Below, in pieces: positions 1-6,612 of a stretch of DNA of 20,271 bases. Source of the DNA: CAZPLZ01 sp964587525. GTDB taxonomy: Bacteria > Oederibacteriota > CAKKQC01. Position 1 is the stretch's first letter, and each line of letters starts with the position of its first letter. Where the stretch lies: assembly GCA_964587525.1 (NCBI GenBank), contig CAZPLZ010000043.1, forward strand, positions 1-20,271, given 5' to 3'. Made by a program: the position numbers and the translations under genes. The notes under the pieces are model-generated. The model saw only the letters and a program-made list of their open reading frames with translations, had not been told where the DNA came from and searched no databases.

Positions 1-320
1 AGGATGAAGTCGCGCTTGAGGGCCGGATGCTGGATCCCGTGTGCAAGGATCTTCGGAACTGGTGTGGGGGTCTTCTCTCTCACCAGGGCGTGAATGTCAG
101 GTTCCTGGCGCATCATGCGGAACTCGTAGAACAGATGCAGATGAGGATCATCCGGTGGGGCGATGCGCAGGACCAGCGGCTGGTCCCAGCCGTCCACGAA
201 ATAACTGGTGTTGTACTTCCCGGCGGAGGTGCGCTGAAAGGAGAGCGAATCTGGAGAAGCCTTGAGCTGCGCACCGACGACTTGGGCAAGGGCATCATCG
301 TCAAATGAATCAGGTTTCAG
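1..320 (-). CDS. Phosphotransferase-fold (APH/choline kinase-like) protein, N-terminal part
   Basis: Reading the minus strand from 320 gives an open frame of about 106 codons that runs off the left edge. It contains GKYNTSYFV, then PLVLRIAPP, then an EFRMMRQEP segment and TPVPKILAHG. This is the usual N-lobe layout of aminoglycoside phosphotransferase-fold kinases: nucleotide loop, beta strand with the ATP-contacting position, helix alpha-C, then the PVP strand before the hinge. The catalytic HGD loop would lie beyond the window, so the substrate cannot be named. No ATG or GTG precedes the conserved part. The chosen start is CTG at 320-318, six bases after a perfect AAGGAGG; an in-frame TTG lies nine codons upstream. 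The gene is divergent from the 6-phosphogluconate dehydrogenase gene. The family assignment is fairly sure; the start is less so. Confidence 0.72.
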   Translation of the reverse strand, partial: MKPDSFDDDALAQVVGAQLKASPDSLSFQRTSAGKYNTSYFVDGWDQPLVLRIAPPDDPHLHLFYEFRMMRQEPDIHALVREKTPTPVPKILAHGIQHPALKRDFI

Positions 321-326
321 AAGTTT

Positions 327-333
327 CCTCCTT
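327..333 (-). promoter_or_regulatory. Ribosome binding site that points to a CTG start
   Basis: On the minus strand the sequence reads AAGGAGG, then six bases, then CTG (320-318). The spacing is ideal for that codon. No ATG or GTG is available in this frame ahead of the conserved GKYNTSY motif. Confidence 0.6.
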
Positions 334-398
334 GAGTCCCTATTCAACCATGAGCTGAATGTGCTCCAGGTGAGCCGTTCATGGTGAAAGGCGTAGCT

Positions 399-416
399 GC
401 TACACTTGCTACACTA
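399..416 (+). repeat. 9-bp tandem repeat upstream of gnd
   Basis: GCTACACTT is followed at once by GCTACACTA, in the 131-bp region between the two divergent genes and about 35 bases before the gnd start codon. The position would suit an operator or part of a promoter, but there is no further support for that. Confidence 0.35.
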
Positions 417-451
417 ATGAAGGCACAATAGATCAACTGGAGGTCAATCGC

Positions 452-1351
452 ATGCAAATTGGCTTTGTGGGGCTGGGGCGAATGGGGATGAACATGGTGA
501 CCAGGCTGGTGCGGGGCGGGCACCAGGTGGTGGTGTGGAACCGCACCCAAGAAAAAGTGAAGGATGCGGTCAAGGAAGGCGCCACAGGTGCAGCGACGCT
601 GGAGGAGCTGGTCAAGAAGCTCACGGCACCCCGGGCCGTGTGGCTCATGGTGCCGGCCGGCAAGACCACGGACGACATGCTGGAGAAAGTCCTGCCGTAT
701 CTCGCCAAAGGTGACATCGTGGTGGATGGCGGGAACGCCAATTACAAGGATTCTCAACGGCGTGGCGCCGCACTTGCAGAGAAGGGCATCAGGTTCATGG
801 ATGCGGGCACCAGTGGCGGGGTCTGGGGATTAAAGGTGGGGTACTGCTTGATGGTGGGCGGGGAGGAATCCACGTTCACCCACATGGAGTCTGCGCTCAA
901 GACCCTCGCTCCTGAAAACGGGTACCTGCATTGCGGTCCCGTGGGTGCTGGCCATTTTGTGAAGATGGTCCACAACGGCATCGAGTACGGCATGATGCAG
1001 GCGATGGGCGAGGGGTTTGAAATCCTGCACGCCTCGCCGTTCAAGTACGACATGGCAGCGATCGCGAGGCTGTGGAATCAGGGAAGCGTGGTGCGGTCCT
1101 GGCTGATGGAGCTCATGGAGCTGGCCTTCAAACAGGATCCGCAACTGGCGTCTCTCCGCGGGTATGTCGAGGATTCCGGGGAAGGCCGTTGGACGGTGCA
1201 GCAAGCGGTGGATACCAATGTTCCCGCGCCGGTGATCACGCTCTCTTTGCTCGCCCGTCTGCGGTCGCGTCAGGACGAGTCGTTCTCGGCCAAGGTGCTT
1301 GCCGCGCTGCGGTGGCAGTTCGGCGCCCACCCGGTCAAGATGAATAAATAA
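452..1351 (+). CDS. gnd: 6-phosphogluconate dehydrogenase, decarboxylating, short (YqeC/GndA-type) form
   Basis: The enzyme oxidises 6-phosphogluconate to ribulose 5-phosphate and CO2 in the oxidative pentose phosphate pathway, in the cytosol. The 299-residue product opens with a Rossmann nucleotide loop GLGRMG (7-12), followed at the end of the second strand by WNRT. The family signatures VVDGGNANYKDS, GTSGGVWGLKVGYCLMVGG and the catalytic-region motif GHFVKMVHNGIEYGMMQ are all present, with Lys and Asn in the last one. The length matches the short bacterial class rather than the 470-residue form. A GGAGGT at 439-444 lies seven bases before the ATG and fixes the start. The NRT after strand two resembles NADP-binding members, but cofactor choice is not settled by this. 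The gene is complete and ends four bases before the next start. Confidence 0.93.
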   Translation: MQIGFVGLGRMGMNMVTRLVRGGHQVVVWNRTQEKVKDAVKEGATGAATLEELVKKLTAPRAVWLMVPAGKTTDDMLEKVLPYLAKGDIVVDGGNANYKDSQRRGAALAEKGIRFMDAGTSGGVWGLKVGYCLMVGGEESTFTHMESALKTLAPENGYLHCGPVGAGHFVKMVHNGIEYGMMQAMGEGFEILHASPFKYDMAAIARLWNQGSVVRSWLMELMELAFKQDPQLASLRGYVEDSGEGRWTVQQAVDTNVPAPVITLSLLARLRSRQDESFSAKVLAALRWQFGAHPVKMNK

Positions 1352-1355
1352 GGAG

Positions 1356-2054
1356 ATGCCGAAGCTGCCTGAGCCGACCCCCGGCGATACCACATGGTTC
1401 ACCCATGATCGTTTCGGCCTCTTCATCCATTGGGGCCTCTATGCCCTGGGGGCCCGGCATGAATGGCTGAAAAACTTTGAGCGCATCGACACCGCAACGT
1501 ATCAGAAGTATTTCGACCGGTTCGATCCCGACCTCTACGATCCCAAACTCTGGGCCGCGGCAGCCTCCGGGGCCGGCATGAAGTACTTTGTGGTGACGAC
1601 CAAGCATCATGAAGGCTTCTGCCTGTGGGACTCCAAGTTGACGAAGTACAAGGCCCCGGACACCCCCGCCCGTTGTGACCTGCTCAGGCCCATGGTGGAA
1701 GCGTTTCGCGATGTGAACATGAGGGTTGGTTTTTACCATTCACTCCTGGACTGGCACCATCCGGATTACACGACCGACATGTGCCATCCGATGCGCGACA
1801 ACCCAGAGTTTATCAAGGGAGACGCCAAGAGAAACCTCAAGCGATACGTGGAGTACCTTCATGGCCAGACCAGAGAGCTGCTGACCCGCTATGGCAAGGT
1901 TGACATCATGTGGTTCGATTTCAGCGTAGCGCCGAGCGAAAAATTCCCGGGGAATGGATTGAGGGGACATAGTTTATATATTAATATTCGCGGTACCGAG
2001 ATGGATAGTTTTTCCAAGAATGTTAATATACAAACTATGTCCCCACCACCCAGC
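1356..2054 (+). pseudogene. Alpha-L-fucosidase (GH29), truncated by a repeat
   Basis: The first 201 residues match the N-terminal half of the GH29 catalytic barrel: RFGLFIHWGLYA (19-30), TTKHHEGFCLWDS (81-93), FYHSLLDWHHPDY and DIMWFDFS (183-190), in which Asp188 is the expected nucleophile. Homology stops near 1958 at FPGNG. The frame then reads through the 82-bp repeat into the gap. GH29 enzymes are normally 400-500 residues, so the rest of the barrel, with the acid/base region and any C-terminal domain, is missing. The start ATG is four bases after the gnd stop and its GGAG abuts the ATG with no spacer, so translation may be coupled or weak. Either the repeat broke a real gene or the assembly joined two loci through the repeat. 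I see no signal peptide. Confidence 0.8.
1963..2044 (+). mobile_element. MITE-like palindromic repeat, copy 1
   Basis: This 82-bp element begins GGGGACATAGTTT and ends AAACTATGTCCCC. The terminal inverted repeats match at 25 of 27 positions, and GGTACC lies near the middle. It has no coding capacity of its own. It differs from the copy at 9540-9621 at four positions. It sits at the point where fucosidase homology ends. Both full copies are preceded by GATTGA and followed by ACC, so the true ends may lie a few bases further out. Non-autonomous elements of this shape are usually moved by a transposase elsewhere in the genome; none is visible here. Confidence 0.8.
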
Positions 2055-2154
2055 NNNNNNNNNNNNNNNNNNNNNNNNNNNNNNNNNNNNNNNNNNNNNN
2101 NNNNNNNNNNNNNNNNNNNNNNNNNNNNNNNNNNNNNNNNNNNNNNNNNNNNNN
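2055..2154. other. Scaffold gap of exactly 100 N
   Basis: The run of Ns has the round length scaffolders use as a placeholder. Bases 2000-2054 before it and 2155-2209 after it are identical over 55 nt. Two contigs that overlap by one k-mer and are then padded would look exactly like this, so the real gap is probably zero and the 55 bases are counted twice. Confidence 0.95.
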
Positions 2155-2199
2155 GATGGATAGTTTTTCCAAGAATGTTAATATACAAACTATGTCCCC
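2155..2199 (+). mobile_element. MITE-like repeat, right 45 bp (probably the same copy as 1963-2044)
   Basis: The sequence after the gap starts in the middle of the element and runs to its right end CTATGTCCCC. It is identical to the right part of copy 1, including about ten bases of flank (ACCACCCAGC). It is most simply a duplicate view of copy 1 made by the gap padding, not a third insertion. Confidence 0.8.
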
Positions 2200-3272
2200 A
2201 CCACCCAGCCTAGCTCAATCCTCGTGTCGTAGGGACTGGACAGGTCGATCAAACGGCTGAGGATGGCCTGACCAAGTTCACCTTCTGCGACTTCCGGATA
2301 TCCACGCGTCTCAAAGAAATTGGGGCCTTCCGTACCCTCATCGAGCACCACGGGAGTGAAGGTTACTTCGTCCACACCTTCCGCGCCGAAGGACACCTCC
2401 ACAATGACGCTCTGCCACACCTCCGGTGGATACCGACCAATCTTCGTCTTGGTGTGGAAGATGAAGTTGCCCAAGCCATAGAGTATCAGCCCGCCATGGT
2501 AGACCTCGACGCCCTTAAGAAAAGGCTCACCATGACTTACATAGATGTCAGCACCTGCGTCGATCGTGGCCCGTGCCCAACGCTCTTGCCACCCGATTTC
2601 AGCGTCAGTCTGGAAGTGCTGGTATATGAGGACCGCGTTGGACGTGTCGTCTGCCGTACGGACAGCCTCGATGTTCCGGTCCCAGTCAGTGGAATTACTC
2701 GGATCCAGCATGTTGATTCCAGCCCGACTGTCCGTGGCTCGAGCTTCCTCCGGCAAGTTGACCGTGGCCATGGAGACCAACCCCAAGCGAAAGTCACCCA
2801 GATCCAGGTAGGCGGGCGCCGCAGCTTCGGAGATGTTGGCGCCCGTTCCCGCGTGAATCAGGCCCCGAGCTTCGGCTTCCGTGATCGTGGACAGGATGCC
2901 TTCCGTTCCGTAATCCCACGAATGGTTGTTCGAAAGGGCCAGAAGCGAGACACCGATCTCTCCGAGGAAATCTAGAACGTCAGGTTCGGCTCCATGGAAG
3001 AAGACGTCATCACGGGTGCGAACGCAGGAGCACTCCGGTCCAGATACTGCGACTTCCAAGTTGGTGAACACGGCGTCGGCCGCACCGAGAATGGGCACAA
3101 CCGAGCTCAGGGGGGCCTTGAGGTAGGCGCGGGGGTCGTGCTCAATGAGCGCCTGTCTGACGATCCCTAGCTGGACGTTCGGCTCCGGACCCGCTGACCC
3201 ATCCAAGCGGTCGCCACACCCGAGGAGCAGAGATGTAGCAACCGCAGCGAACACTATTACACGGCGGTGCAT
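2190..3272 (-). CDS. CapA (PGA_cap) family lipoprotein, metallophosphatase fold
   Basis: The 360-residue product starts with a lipoprotein signal, MHRRVIVFAAVATSLLLGC, whose lipobox LLGC places Cys19 at the mature end, so it should be anchored in a membrane outside the cytoplasm. The CapA-family signatures follow: ADAVFTNLEVAV (66-76), LALSNNHSWDYG (111-122), YQHF (217-220), VSHGEP (245-250) and LYGLGNFIF (264-272). Members are linked to poly-gamma-glutamate or other capsule synthesis, though many have no known substrate. The usual N-terminal GD-(I/V)-ML metal motif is not recognisable; the matching region reads VQLGIVRQALIEHD. The final residues GT and the TAG stop are supplied by the repeat (GGGGACATAG), so the native C-terminus may be slightly changed. 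There is no strong ribosome site before the ATG. Confidence 0.82.
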   Translation of the reverse strand: MHRRVIVFAAVATSLLLGCGDRLDGSAGPEPNVQLGIVRQALIEHDPRAYLKAPLSSVVPILGAADAVFTNLEVAVSGPECSCVRTRDDVFFHGAEPDVLDFLGEIGVSLLALSNNHSWDYGTEGILSTITEAEARGLIHAGTGANISEAAAPAYLDLGDFRLGLVSMATVNLPEEARATDSRAGINMLDPSNSTDWDRNIEAVRTADDTSNAVLIYQHFQTDAEIGWQERWARATIDAGADIYVSHGEPFLKGVEVYHGGLILYGLGNFIFHTKTKIGRYPPEVWQSVIVEVSFGAEGVDEVTFTPVVLDEGTEGPNFFETRGYPEVAEGELGQAILSRLIDLSSPYDTRIELGWVVGT

Positions 3273-3578
3273 CAGGAGTCCATTGGGTAGCGGTCTAACT
3301 ACTATTAGGCAGACCTACGTAGCGGGTTATCTGACACGTTTCTCGCTGCATAGCACGCCCGTCGTTTCCGTAACCGCCTGCAAGATCACTACGTAGACCC
3401 GCCATGCTGTAATTGTATATGGAACGCTGGCGGCCACAGCCTAATATGCACCCGGATTTCCCGCAGCCAGAACCCCGTTGCTGAGCGCCTCGCGGGACAT
3501 TTGCGGAGGTCCACACGCGCCTAGCAATCCCGCCGGTGCCGAGTAGGAGGGGGACGTATCTTAGATAACTATTTAACC
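3273..3578. other. 306-bp intergenic region between divergent genes
   Basis: This stretch separates the CapA-type gene from the TauE-type gene and should carry both promoters. I see no convincing promoter pair, RNA gene or terminator. A 98-codon minus-strand frame covers most of it but has no recognisable protein features. Composition is GC-rich up to about 3553 and turns AT-rich there, just before the TauE start. Confidence 0.6.
3549..3564 (+). repeat. GGGGAC-type repeat end at a composition boundary
   Basis: The bases GGGGGACGTATCTTAG resemble the outer end of the 82-bp repeat (GGGGACATAG) and the wider class of palindromic elements that start with GGGGAC. No inverted partner is seen nearby, so it would be a half element or a recombination scar. 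It lies exactly where sequence changes from GC-rich to AT-rich, 15 bases before the TauE start codon. Confidence 0.35.
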
Positions 3579-4313
3579 ATGTTAATAACAATTGCCTTAA
3601 TTACGGGAACGCTTATCGGAATGATAGGAGTGGGTGGCGTTTTGTTGTCACCTTTCCTGACATATTTCATGGGCATAGAACTTCATGAAGCGATGGCAAT
3701 GAGCAGTTGGAGTTTTTTATTTACGGGAATTGTGGCGATCATAGCGTATTCCCGAAAGGGATCTATTGAGTGGAAAGCAGTTTTGTGGTTATGCATTGGT
3801 ATTGTTCCTGCGACTGTATTCGGTGCTAAGGTTAATTCTGTTTTAGAAACAAGTTTACTTACTGTAATTTTGGCTGCGTTGATTGCATTTTCTGGACTCC
3901 ATGTATGGCTGAAAAAGCAGAAGTCGGTTGATGGCTCTTCTCATATTAGCCCTATGTTTTATACCTTCATCGGCCTTGTTGTCGGTTTCGGGTCTGCATT
4001 AACGGGAACGGGTGGACCCGTATTACTTATTCCCATACTTATGTTTTTGAATGTTCCGGCATTAGTTGCGATTGGAATGAGTCAGGTCGTACAATTGCCT
4101 ATAGCTATTTTTGCTTCAGTTGGATTTAGCATGTACGGGCATCTTGATATTAAGATGGGCACTATGCTTGGCCTTATACAGGCTGGGGGTGTATTGATAG
4201 GGGCTCAAATAGCACACTATATAGCTGCTGACAAATTACGTCGGACAGTTGCTTTTGCATTGATAGGAGTGGGCGTATTGATGGTGAGCCAAGCATTAAT
4301 TCAGTCTGAATGA
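3579..4313 (+). CDS. TauE/SafE family membrane permease (putative sulfite/organosulfur exporter)
   Basis: The 244-residue protein is almost entirely hydrophobic, with about seven or eight membrane segments, and shows the two internal repeats of the family: GTLIGMIGVGGVLLSPFL (10-27) and GLVVGFGSALTGTGGPVLLIP in the second half, both rich in G-x-G-G before a Pro. TauE/SafE proteins are inner-membrane carriers linked to export of sulfite, sulfoacetate and related anions; several sit beside sulfonate-cleaving enzymes. Here the next gene, 60 bases on, is a PLP enzyme of the family that includes L-cysteate sulfo-lyase, which would make sulfite. The gene is clearly AT-rich. No ribosome site precedes the ATG, and the composition change begins only about 15-25 bases upstream, as if the native leader were lost. 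The family is sure; the substrate is inferred. Confidence 0.85.
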   Translation: MLITIALITGTLIGMIGVGGVLLSPFLTYFMGIELHEAMAMSSWSFLFTGIVAIIAYSRKGSIEWKAVLWLCIGIVPATVFGAKVNSVLETSLLTVILAALIAFSGLHVWLKKQKSVDGSSHISPMFYTFIGLVVGFGSALTGTGGPVLLIPILMFLNVPALVAIGMSQVVQLPIAIFASVGFSMYGHLDIKMGTMLGLIQAGGVLIGAQIAHYIAADKLRRTVAFALIGVGVLMVSQALIQSE

Positions 4314-4373
4314 TTCACAAGACTGAGCAAAACTCTGATTAAAATTGAATAACAACACAAATAGGAAAATCCA

Positions 4374-5435
4374 ATGTCATCACTAGAAGAAGCGTTAGAA
4401 CAATATCCACGTGAACAATTAATACGTGGGCCTACACCGTTACAACGTCTCGATCATCTCAGTGATGACTTAGGCGTGAATTTTTATATAAAACGGGATG
4501 ATCTTATAGAGATAACATTGGGTGGGGACAAGCCCAGGAAAATGGAATATGAGATGGCTGAGGCGGTCGCTGATGGGGCGGATACATTGGTAACCTGTGG
4601 AAGTGCCCAGAGTAATCATGCTCGGTTAACAACAGCAATTGCACGTAAGTTGGGTTTGAAGGCTTATGTCGTACTGAGCAACGATAAATGGAAGTCGTTT
4701 CAAGGAAATTTACTTGCCGTTTACCTCATGGGTGCAGAAGTTAGAATCGTTGATGCGGAAGACCATTGGAACTTGGAGAGACATGTAGCGGATTTACATG
4801 AAGAATTAGAGGCTAAGGGTCTCAAGCCTTATTCTGTTCCTGTGAGTGGGGCAACACCGCTGAGTTCATTGGGTTATGTAAGAGGCGGATTAGAGATACT
4901 AAAGCAATTGGATGATCTCAACGTGAAACTGGATGCAGTATACATGCCGTTTGGGACGGGATCTGCTTTTACTTCGATTTTGATGACATTGCGTGCCAAG
5001 GGGGTTGAGTGTCCAGTCATTGGTATCAGTGTAAATCGGAGGGGTGAACGACTTCGTGAGAATCTGGAACATTGGTGGTCTTCACTATCAGAACTATTGA
5101 AACAGGACCCTGATCGGGATCGTGGGAGATATGAAATATATGACGAGTTTGTGGGTAAAGAATATGGCGATCCTACTGAAGCCGGTCTTGATGCTCTAAT
5201 GAAAATGGCTCGTATTGAAGGCATACTACTTGATCCCGTTTATTCCGCCAAAACCTTCTCTGGCTTTCTCGCACATCACGAGGAAGGGCGTTGGAAAAAA
5301 GGCGACAATATACTTATGGTTCACACGGGTGGGGTGCCTGCGATATTTGCATATCATAAGCAGATAGAGGCTCACTTGAGAAAACGAGGAGTAAAAATTT
5401 GTGATTTTGAGAAGGCTGAAGAAGAAGTGAGTTGA
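4374..5435 (+). CDS. PLP-dependent D-cysteine desulfhydrase / L-cysteate sulfo-lyase family enzyme
   Basis: The 353-residue protein has the fold-type II PLP layout of D-cysteine desulfhydrase, ACC deaminase and L-cysteate sulfo-lyase (CuyA): TPLQRLDHLS, YIKRDDL, the Schiff-base lysine in GGDKPRK (Lys53), TCGSAQSNHARLT for PLP and substrate carboxylate, LDPVYSAK, and HTGGVPAIFAYH at the end. Such enzymes remove sulfide or sulfite plus ammonia from an amino acid, giving a keto acid. Two positions are unusual: Asp52 replaces the common Asn of GGNK, and the loop usually reading GGSN..GALGYV is SGATPLSSLGYV. The specificity may therefore be new. The exporter-family gene upstream favours a sulfite-producing reaction. 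AGGA precedes the ATG by eight bases. Composition is AT-rich like the upstream gene. Family assignment is strong; cysteate as substrate is a hypothesis. Confidence 0.85.
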   Translation: MSSLEEALEQYPREQLIRGPTPLQRLDHLSDDLGVNFYIKRDDLIEITLGGDKPRKMEYEMAEAVADGADTLVTCGSAQSNHARLTTAIARKLGLKAYVVLSNDKWKSFQGNLLAVYLMGAEVRIVDAEDHWNLERHVADLHEELEAKGLKPYSVPVSGATPLSSLGYVRGGLEILKQLDDLNVKLDAVYMPFGTGSAFTSILMTLRAKGVECPVIGISVNRRGERLRENLEHWWSSLSELLKQDPDRDRGRYEIYDEFVGKEYGDPTEAGLDALMKMARIEGILLDPVYSAKTFSGFLAHHEEGRWKKGDNILMVHTGGVPAIFAYHKQIEAHLRKRGVKICDFEKAEEEVS

Positions 5436-5450
5436 ATGAGGGGGTTACCC

Positions 5451-6518
5451 ATGGAGCGATCGCTGGATTTCGACCTGCCTCCCTATCAGGATGTTTCTTT
5501 TGCCTGGTATGGGCCGCAGTTGCAGAAACACTCAGAGGAGTGGGCCATTCATCTCTCTTTCGATGAGCTGAACGAGCTCAAAGACGCGATGCGACCGCTC
5601 TCGGAGAGCGGTATGGACATCGCATTGATCACGAGCGAAAACTTTGTCCTGCCCGGACTCGGCCCCAGACTCGGTGAAGTGCGCCAATCGCTGATTCGGG
5701 GAAAGGGGGTCGTCCTGTTGCACGGCCTGGACATCGGACGCTTCTCGAAGAGGGAGGCGGCGATCACCTTCTTCGGTGTCGGTGCCTATATCGGAAAAGC
5801 CAGGTCTCAGAATGCGGAAGGTCACCTGCTGGGTCACGTCAAGGACGTCGGGCGCAGCGGAGACGACGTCAACGCCCGTATTTATCAGACACATGAACGC
5901 CAGTCCTTCCACACGGATTCGAGCGATGTCGTCGGCCTGATGTGTTTGAAGCAGGCAAGGTCCGGTGGCGAATCCCTTCTGGTCAGCGCCGCCACCATTT
6001 TCAATGAGATGCGGAAGCGGCGCCCGGACCTCGCGGCGTTGCTCTTCGAGCCGATTGCCACGGATCGCCGCGGGGAGGTGCCGGAAGGCATGAAACCCTA
6101 TGTTCTGATTCCGGTGTTTTCGTGGTATGAGGGACACCTCTTCGTTTTCTATCAACGACAGTACATTGAATCGGCGCAGCGTTTCCCGGAAGTTCCGCGG
6201 CTGACCGACAGACACGTCGAAGCTCTCGAGCTGTTCGATGAGCTCGCCAACGATCCTGCTCTGAACATCTCGATGCGGCTGGTGCCCGGTGATATGCAGT
6301 TTGTCTACAACCACAGTTTGTTGCATGACCGCACAGCTTTCGAAGACTGGGAGGATCCGGCCGAGCAGCGTCATCTTTTCCGGCTCTGGTTGACGATTCC
6401 CGGCGACAGGCCCCTGCCGCCTTGCTTTGCCCAACGGTTCGGATCCATTGAGATCGGTAATCGCGGAGGGATAATCGCACCCGTTACGAAATCGTGCGCG
6501 CCACTGGACGCCGACTGA
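5451..6518 (+). CDS. TauD/TfdA family Fe(II)/2-oxoglutarate dioxygenase
   Basis: The protein is a non-haem iron dioxygenase that would couple 2-oxoglutarate decarboxylation to hydroxylation of its substrate. Numbering from an upstream ATG at 5436, the iron ligands are His159 and Asp161 (SFHTDSSD) and His297 (YNHSLLHDRTAFED), and Arg316 in RHLFRLWL is the likely 2-oxoglutarate anchor; together they form a complete facial triad. I chose the ATG at 5451 because GAGGGG lies six bases before it, giving 355 residues. The ATG at 5436 directly follows the TGA of the PLP enzyme and would add five residues. Some family members release sulfite from taurine or other sulfonates, which fits the neighbours, but substrates in this family are diverse. 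The gene is GC-rich while both flanking transport and lyase genes are AT-rich, so it may have a different origin. Confidence 0.85.
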   Translation: MERSLDFDLPPYQDVSFAWYGPQLQKHSEEWAIHLSFDELNELKDAMRPLSESGMDIALITSENFVLPGLGPRLGEVRQSLIRGKGVVLLHGLDIGRFSKREAAITFFGVGAYIGKARSQNAEGHLLGHVKDVGRSGDDVNARIYQTHERQSFHTDSSDVVGLMCLKQARSGGESLLVSAATIFNEMRKRRPDLAALLFEPIATDRRGEVPEGMKPYVLIPVFSWYEGHLFVFYQRQYIESAQRFPEVPRLTDRHVEALELFDELANDPALNISMRLVPGDMQFVYNHSLLHDRTAFEDWEDPAEQRHLFRLWLTIPGDRPLPPCFAQRFGSIEIGNRGGIIAPVTKSCAPLDAD

Positions 6519-6532
6519 AGGCTGGACGGTCG

Positions 6533-6598
6533 GGCGGCTCGGATGGCCTTGGCGCGAGCATCCAGTTCTTTCGCCTCCGCGTATTTTTTCTGGGTGCA
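6533..6598 (-). pseudogene. Antisense remnant of a tetratricopeptide-repeat protein
   Basis: On the minus strand the intergenic stretch between the dioxygenase and the NhaC gene reads KKYAEAKELDARAKAIRA, which looks like the second half of a TPR helix pair as found at the C-terminus of bacterial TPR proteins. It has no start of its own, a stop (TAG at 6613-6611) lies just upstream in frame, and the frame continues without likeness into the antisense of the dioxygenase. It is GC-rich, unlike the NhaC gene that follows. It may be a leftover from an earlier gene at a recombination point, or chance. Confidence 0.3.
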
Positions 6599-6612
6599 GT
6601 GGGGTATGCCCT

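Noticed and set aside
27..308. Plus-strand 93-codon frame at the left edge
   Set aside because: It is antisense to the phosphotransferase-fold gene, which shows clear family motifs.
1963..2213. Fucosidase frame continuing through the repeat as a real C-terminus
   Set aside because: The residues come from a mobile repeat and the gap, and have no GH29 likeness.
3295..3591. Minus-strand 98-codon frame in the intergenic region
   Set aside because: No family features, no ribosome site, and it crosses the composition boundary into the TauE-type gene.
5594..5612. 8-bp inverted repeat ACCGCTCT/AGAGCGGT in the dioxygenase gene
   Set aside because: It is short, GC-rich and inside a coding region, so chance is sufficient.
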